DNA of 64,000 nt, from assembly GCA_948144175.1 (NCBI GenBank), contig CANXME010002579.1, positions 1 through 64,000 on the forward strand, in the 5' to 3' direction. Every line of letters begins with the position of its first letter. Position 1 is the stretch's first letter. The notes under the pieces are model-generated. The model saw nothing but the letters and a program-made list of their open reading frames with translations. It did no database searches and was not told where the DNA came from. Below, piece by piece: positions 60,301-64,000 of this stretch. The position numbers and the translations under genes were made by a program. This DNA comes from Closterium sp. NIES-65 (taxonomy: Eukaryota > Streptophyta > Zygnematophyceae > Desmidiales > Closteriaceae).

Positions 60301-60953
60301 AGAGCGGTCTCAAGGAGATCGATGGTGAGCTTAGTGGGGTGCTGCTGCAGGAGCGCGTCGCGGGCAGTGGCAAGGCGGTCAGGGAGGCGGGTGACTAACC
60401 AGTGCACAGTGAGCCACAAGGGGGGGGGAGCCGCTAGAAGCTGCTCGTCGGTACAGGCCGCACGGAAACTAGCGTCAAGCGAGCGGAGGTGGGTCACAAG
60501 GTCAGACACAGTCGCAAACGAGCCTAGGTCGGGGAACACAAACGGCATCAGGATGCGACTGAGGGAGGCAGAGGAGGGGGTGGAGTAGCGGGCAACAATA
60601 GCATCCCAAACCCCCTTGGCTGTCTCCACCTGGTCAAAGTGGGCGGCCTCAGTCGGCGGGAGAAGCTCCGTCAGTGTGAGGGCGGCGGCAGCGTCACGCG
60701 AGAGCCACACGTCCCTGGCCAGGACCCGACGCTCGTACTCCGCCCGGGCCGTAGGGGTCGGCTCCGAGGTGGTCGGCAGGGCGGCGGGGGACGGGGGCTC
60801 CTGGAGGGCACCAGACGCGTGAGCCCACAGAGTGGCGTTGTCCTGTCGCTGACTGGTGAGGAAGCGCGTGGTCTGACGCCGCCAGGTACCGAACTCAATC
60901 GGGCGTCCCTCTGCGTCGAAACGGAGGCGACGGGACTCCATAGCGGACGTCAT
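55044..60953 (-). pseudogene. CopB-1 gag-pol polyprotein with two in-frame TAG codons
   Basis: ATG 60953 (MTSAMESRRLRFDAEGRPIE). Order: gag (LPPTEAAHFDQVETAKGVWD), polyGly and polyGln tract, knuckle C-L-C-G-R-D-D-H-S-A-A-R-C (near 59615-59660), protease TLDSGASQCFF (near 59270-59300), integrase (LWHHRLGHP, HLDVWGPAPTQG, HSDRGGEFRSG, QQNGVAERR), a Gln-rich linker, reverse transcriptase (LHSLDFSTAFLQG, YVDDLVF near 56003-56025) and RNase H (GHCDSSYADDVETQRST, YADNKAMILLC). It ends at TAG 55044-55046. TAG at 57324-57326 lies in a CAG (Gln) run, and TAG at 56178-56180 replaces Gln of GTQWSL. All catalytic motifs seen are intact; about 1970 codons. Confidence 0.9.
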
Positions 60954-62049
60954 GCTAAAGGCGGCTGGAGCACGGCAGAGTCGGAGCTAGGAACGAGGAG
61001 GATGCTAGAGGCGGAGCTAGGAACGTGGAGGACTGGCACTGTGGGCGAGAGGCGCCAGTTGGAGAGCTAGGGAGAGAAACGGCTGCGAACACTAGGAGCG
61101 AAGGAGGCACTAGTGCGGACCCTACTCTAACCTACGCTACCGGCGGGAGAGAGAGCGGCTACCAGCTGCTGAATGGTAGTCCGATGGCAGTAGGGCTGTG
61201 AAGGGCCCCGCGCACAAGGTAGTGGTGGGGCTAGGGTTTGCAACGAACGGTGTGGGCGGTTTAGGGCGGTTGAGTGCGGTGTATGGCGGTTTGCGGCGGT
61301 TTAGGGCGGTTTAGGGCGGTTTAGTGCGGTTGAAGGGCGGTATAGGGCGGTTTAGGCGAGGGCGGGCGCCTAAGGCCCAAAGTGGCGGGCGCCTAAGGCG
61401 CTGGCTGGCGGGCGCCTAAGGCGCTGGCTGGCGGGCGCCGAAGGCGCTGGGTGACGGGCGCCTAAGGCGCGACGTGGCGGGCGCCTAAGGCGCGACGTGG
61501 CGGGCGCCTAAGGCGCAACGTGGCGGGCGCCTAAGGCGCGACGGGACGGGCGCCTGAGGTGCGACGTGGCGGGCGCCTAAGGCGCGACGGGGCGGGCACC
61601 TAAGGCGCGACGTGGCGGGCGCCTAAGGCGCGACGTGGCGGGCGCCTAAGGCGCGACGTGGCGGGCGCCTAAGGCGCGACGTGGCGGGCGCCTAAGGCGC
61701 GACGTGGCGGGCGCCTACGGCGTGACGTGGCGGGCGCCTGAGGTGCAACGTGGCGGGCGCCTGAGGGGCGGGGTGGTGGGCGCCTAGGACGCGAACGGGC
61801 AGGCGCCTAGGGCGCGGTCGCGAGAGCGCCTAAGGTGCGGGCTGGAGGGCGCTTAGGGGCGCGGGCTGGAGGGCGCTTAAGGGCGCGGGCTGGAGGGCGC
61901 TTAGGGGCGCGGGCTGGAGGGCGCTCAGGGGCGCGGGCTGGAGGGCGCTTAGGGGCGCGGGCTGGAGGGCGCTTAGGGGGCGCGGGCTGGAGGGCGCTTA
62001 GGGGCGCGGGCGAGAGGGCGCTTAGGGGCGCGGAGGTCCTAGAAGGTAA
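60954..62049 (-). repeat. CopB-1 leader and its arrays
   Basis: About 280 bp of non-repetitive leader next to gag is followed by GGCGGTTTAGG repeats (61250-61350), about 20 units of GGGCGCCTAAGGCGCGACGT-type 22-bp repeat (61360-61800), and a 23-bp GGAGGGCGCTTAGGGGCGCG array (61830-62030). No coding. Confidence 0.82.
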
Positions 62050-62064
62050 CCTAGCGTGATACCA

Positions 62065-62190
62065 TCTCAAAGTAGCTTAGCGGAATGATTGGATTGGGGT
62101 TGTGAAAGCATACAAGTAGGATACCTAACAAAGTGTTGTACTCCCTAAGGAGCAACTCACTACAGCCTATCACAAATATAACATTTGACA
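62065..62190 (-). repeat. CopB-1 5' LTR
   Basis: 126 bp, the same as the 3' LTR including the GA end, followed on the minus strand directly by the primer site TGGTATCACG. Confidence 0.94.
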
Positions 62191-62308
62191 AAAAGAGACA
62201 CAGTTGTTATATTATTGAGGCCACTCAAAGACATGGTTTTGAAGCACTGTTTTCTTAGCACAATAGAAGCTTTGCAAAGCTCATGTTTTTCGCTAACAGG
62301 TTGCCCCT

Positions 62309-63070
62309 GTTGGGAACAAATAGTTTAAGCGCCTCTGTCGTGTCGAAATTCAGACACAAGTGAAGCAGCTCAAATCGAAGCATCGCGAGTCAACCCTCGG
62401 AGGTTAATGTAACCGTTGGAGGTTACGAGAAAGTCAAAGGTCAGCGACCTTTGACCTTGTTGGGCTGAAACGCCCTAGGATCTTTGTAGAGTTAAAGTCT
62501 GAGTAGACGTTGTAAGATGAGTACAGAGAATATGAAGAGACATTATAACTAATTTTACTGTTGCGATTCGATACAGTGCGACTCGGGCAACTGCTCAATG
62601 TCGAGTCAGTTGTTTGTCCTTGCTGTCGCGCTGCGTCAAGTCAAAGGTCAGCGACCTTTGACTTTCCCGTAACCTCCGACGGTTACGTTAACCACCTTGA
62701 TTGACTCGCGATGCTTCGACTTGAGCTGCTTCGCTTTGTGTCTTGAGTTCTGACACGACAGAGGCGCTTAACTTATTTGTTCCCAACAGACCTGACGCAG
62801 CGCGACAGCAAGGACACATAACTGACTCGACGTTGAGCAGTTGCCCGAGTCGCACTGTATCGAACCACAACAGTAAAGTAGTTATAATGTCTCTTCATAT
62901 TCTCTGTACTCATATATTTATATTCCTGTATCCTTTTGCCTTAATCAACTTACTTTGCCCTCACATACTAGCGCAAGGTGGTTCAAGGACTTCATTCAAC
63001 GCTTCCGCTATTATATCATTACTCAAGACTTTAACTCTACAAAGATCCTAGGGCGTTTCAGCCCAACAGC
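62309..63070. repeat. Complex fold-back block with several inverted arms
   Basis: Arm P (about 62309-62458, CTGTTGGGAACAAATAGTTT on) is inverted at about 62640-62790. Arm R (62518-62637, GAGTACAGAGAATATGAAGA on) is inverted at 62791-62915. Arm Q (62458-62500, GTTGGGCTGAAACGCCCTAG) is inverted at 63028-63069. An internal palindrome GTCAAAGGTC-AGC-GACCTTTGAC occurs in both P arms. No coding recognised; it may be a fold-back transposon or nested remains. Confidence 0.8.
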
Positions 63071-63194
63071 CCCCCCCCTCCCCATCCCCATTCAGTTCTT
63101 GTTCCAAGATTTGAAGCACTCTGAGCTCTAGGGCAAGTGCATCTCTTATCGTAGCCTGGATGTAATAAAATGGAGAGACCCCTATCATCATATC

Positions 63195-63459
63195 TGTCGA
63201 AATATATTTGTCATGTTTTATAACTGCTTGTAGTTGTAGTTAGTGTAGTTATTTAAACTGTTGTTGGTGGTGCACCTTATTTGGTTCCTATGCTATATGT
63301 ACTTCGAACCCTATAGTGAAACCATCATTCTCCAATTTCTCTTCCAACTCACTCGATACTCACCCTAGGTAAAACCCGCTCGACATCCTACTTGGGCCTA
63401 GGCTACTAAGCCTAGGCCCTACTTTAATCTACTCGTTCGTTCACCTTGATCTCTCGACA
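63195..63459 (+). repeat. LARD-2 5' LTR (265 bp)
   Basis: TG...CA ends, immediately followed by the same type of primer site as LARD-1. Confidence 0.8.
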
Positions 63460-64000
63460 TGTTATCGGAGTGAATTACGTCCTGGCCTGTGGGCCCGCCC
63501 TACACTTCCGCTGCTAAGATTTTCCGGTCGCGCGCCTAGGGCGCGTGACGATTTTTACCTTGTCCCGCCCACGGGCGTGTGACTCCTTCTCTGCCCGTCG
63601 CGCGCCCCGTGGCACGCGACGGTGCCCTTCAACTGCCCATCGTGCGCCCCGTGGCACACGATGGTGCCCTGCTCGTCGTGTGCCCCTAGGCACACGATCG
63701 GGCCCTTTCTCTTATCCTACCCGTCGTGCGCCCCGTGGCACTGGCACGCGACGGGCCTTTCCGCCCCTGCTCTCCCTGAAGCCGCCCCTGACCCATCTGC
63801 ACCGACACCGTTTCGCCGCTCTGCGGCTTTCTTCCCGCCCACCCCCCTCCTCCTTTGTCTCCCTGCAGCCGTGGGGAGGAGGGTATGGGGGTGGCGGGTG
63901 TTGGAGTGTTGGGTCAACTCTCTCCCTTCCCCTCCTTCTTTCAGTCCCACCGCTGCAGCTGCCGCTGGGGGGGGAGGGTGTGAGGATGTGGGGGAGCAGG
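63195..64000 (+). mobile_element. LARD-2: 5' part of a second LARD-type LTR element
   Basis: LTR 63195-63459 (TGTCGAAATATA...CTCTCGACA), primer site TGTTATCGGAGTGAA (63460), then an interior with repeats of CGCGCCCCGTGGCACGCGAC type (63530-63740). The last 50 bases match the LARD-1 interior near 34755-34800. No gag-pol in the visible part. The right end lies outside the window. Confidence 0.8.

Larger units (their letters stand above)
54712..62190 (-). mobile_element. CopB-1: complete Copia element of a second family
   Basis: LTRs 54712-54837 and 62065-62190 (126 bp) read the same throughout. The target duplication AAAAG is at 54707-54711 and 62191-62195. The primer site TGGTATCACGCTAGG (62064-62050) and a purine tract beside 54838 are present. 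Gag-pol is one frame from 60953 to 55044 broken only by two TAG codons. Its sequence is clearly diverged from CopA in gag, knuckle and linker. Identical LTRs indicate very recent insertion, just downstream of the fucosyltransferase-like gene. Confidence 0.95.

Overview
This is a eukaryotic nuclear window. It has spliced GT-AG exons, plant-type Ty1/Copia LTR retrotransposons with initiator-Met-tRNA primer sites, and a plant-style fucosyltransferase-like gene. Retroelement protein style, extreme GC-rich low complexity and the plant-like C-terminus of the host gene fit a streptophyte green alga, perhaps a zygnematophyte such as Closterium. That placement is inference; no search was run.

Region 1-33 kb is a retrotransposon graveyard. 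Five Copia copies of one family (CopA-1 to CopA-5) are present. CopA-1 runs off the left edge. CopA-2 (4452-11724, minus) is complete, with 131-bp LTRs and a CCTAA target duplication, and sits inside the 3' LTR of CopA-3. CopA-3 and CopA-4 are fused head to tail at about 18147, with the intervening LTR and gag N-terminus missing. CopA-5 (25312-32724, plus) is complete with 135-bp LTRs and TACAA duplications. A perfect 344-bp miniature LTR element (TRIM) is inserted in the RNase H end of CopA-3 and carries tRNA-like A-box and B-box sequences. Most gag-pol frames are broken by stops and frameshifts.

Region 33-37.4 kb holds a decayed reverse-transcriptase element (RVT-1, minus), split by a coding-free LTR element (LARD-1) whose 3' LTR is truncated.

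Region 37.9-54.6 kb is the main host locus. I read one gene of eight exons whose phases all agree, giving about 1743 aa: a type II membrane anchor, a long acidic/polyGlu/polyGly stem, then a split domain resembling plant alpha-1,6-fucosyltransferase-like proteins. Its introns are packed with partial tandem copies of nearly every downstream exon, two minisatellites grown from exon sequence, and a set of short perfect palindromes (TTTTGAG-N4-CTCAAAA) at duplication junctions. A second retroelement block (48.6-52.1 kb) lies in the intron before exon 6.

Region 54.7-62.2 kb is a complete Copia element of a second family (CopB-1, minus; identical 126-bp LTRs, AAAAG duplications), inserted about 100 bp past the stop codon of the host gene. 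Then come a complex fold-back block (62.3-63.1 kb) and the 5' end of a second LARD-type element running off the right edge.
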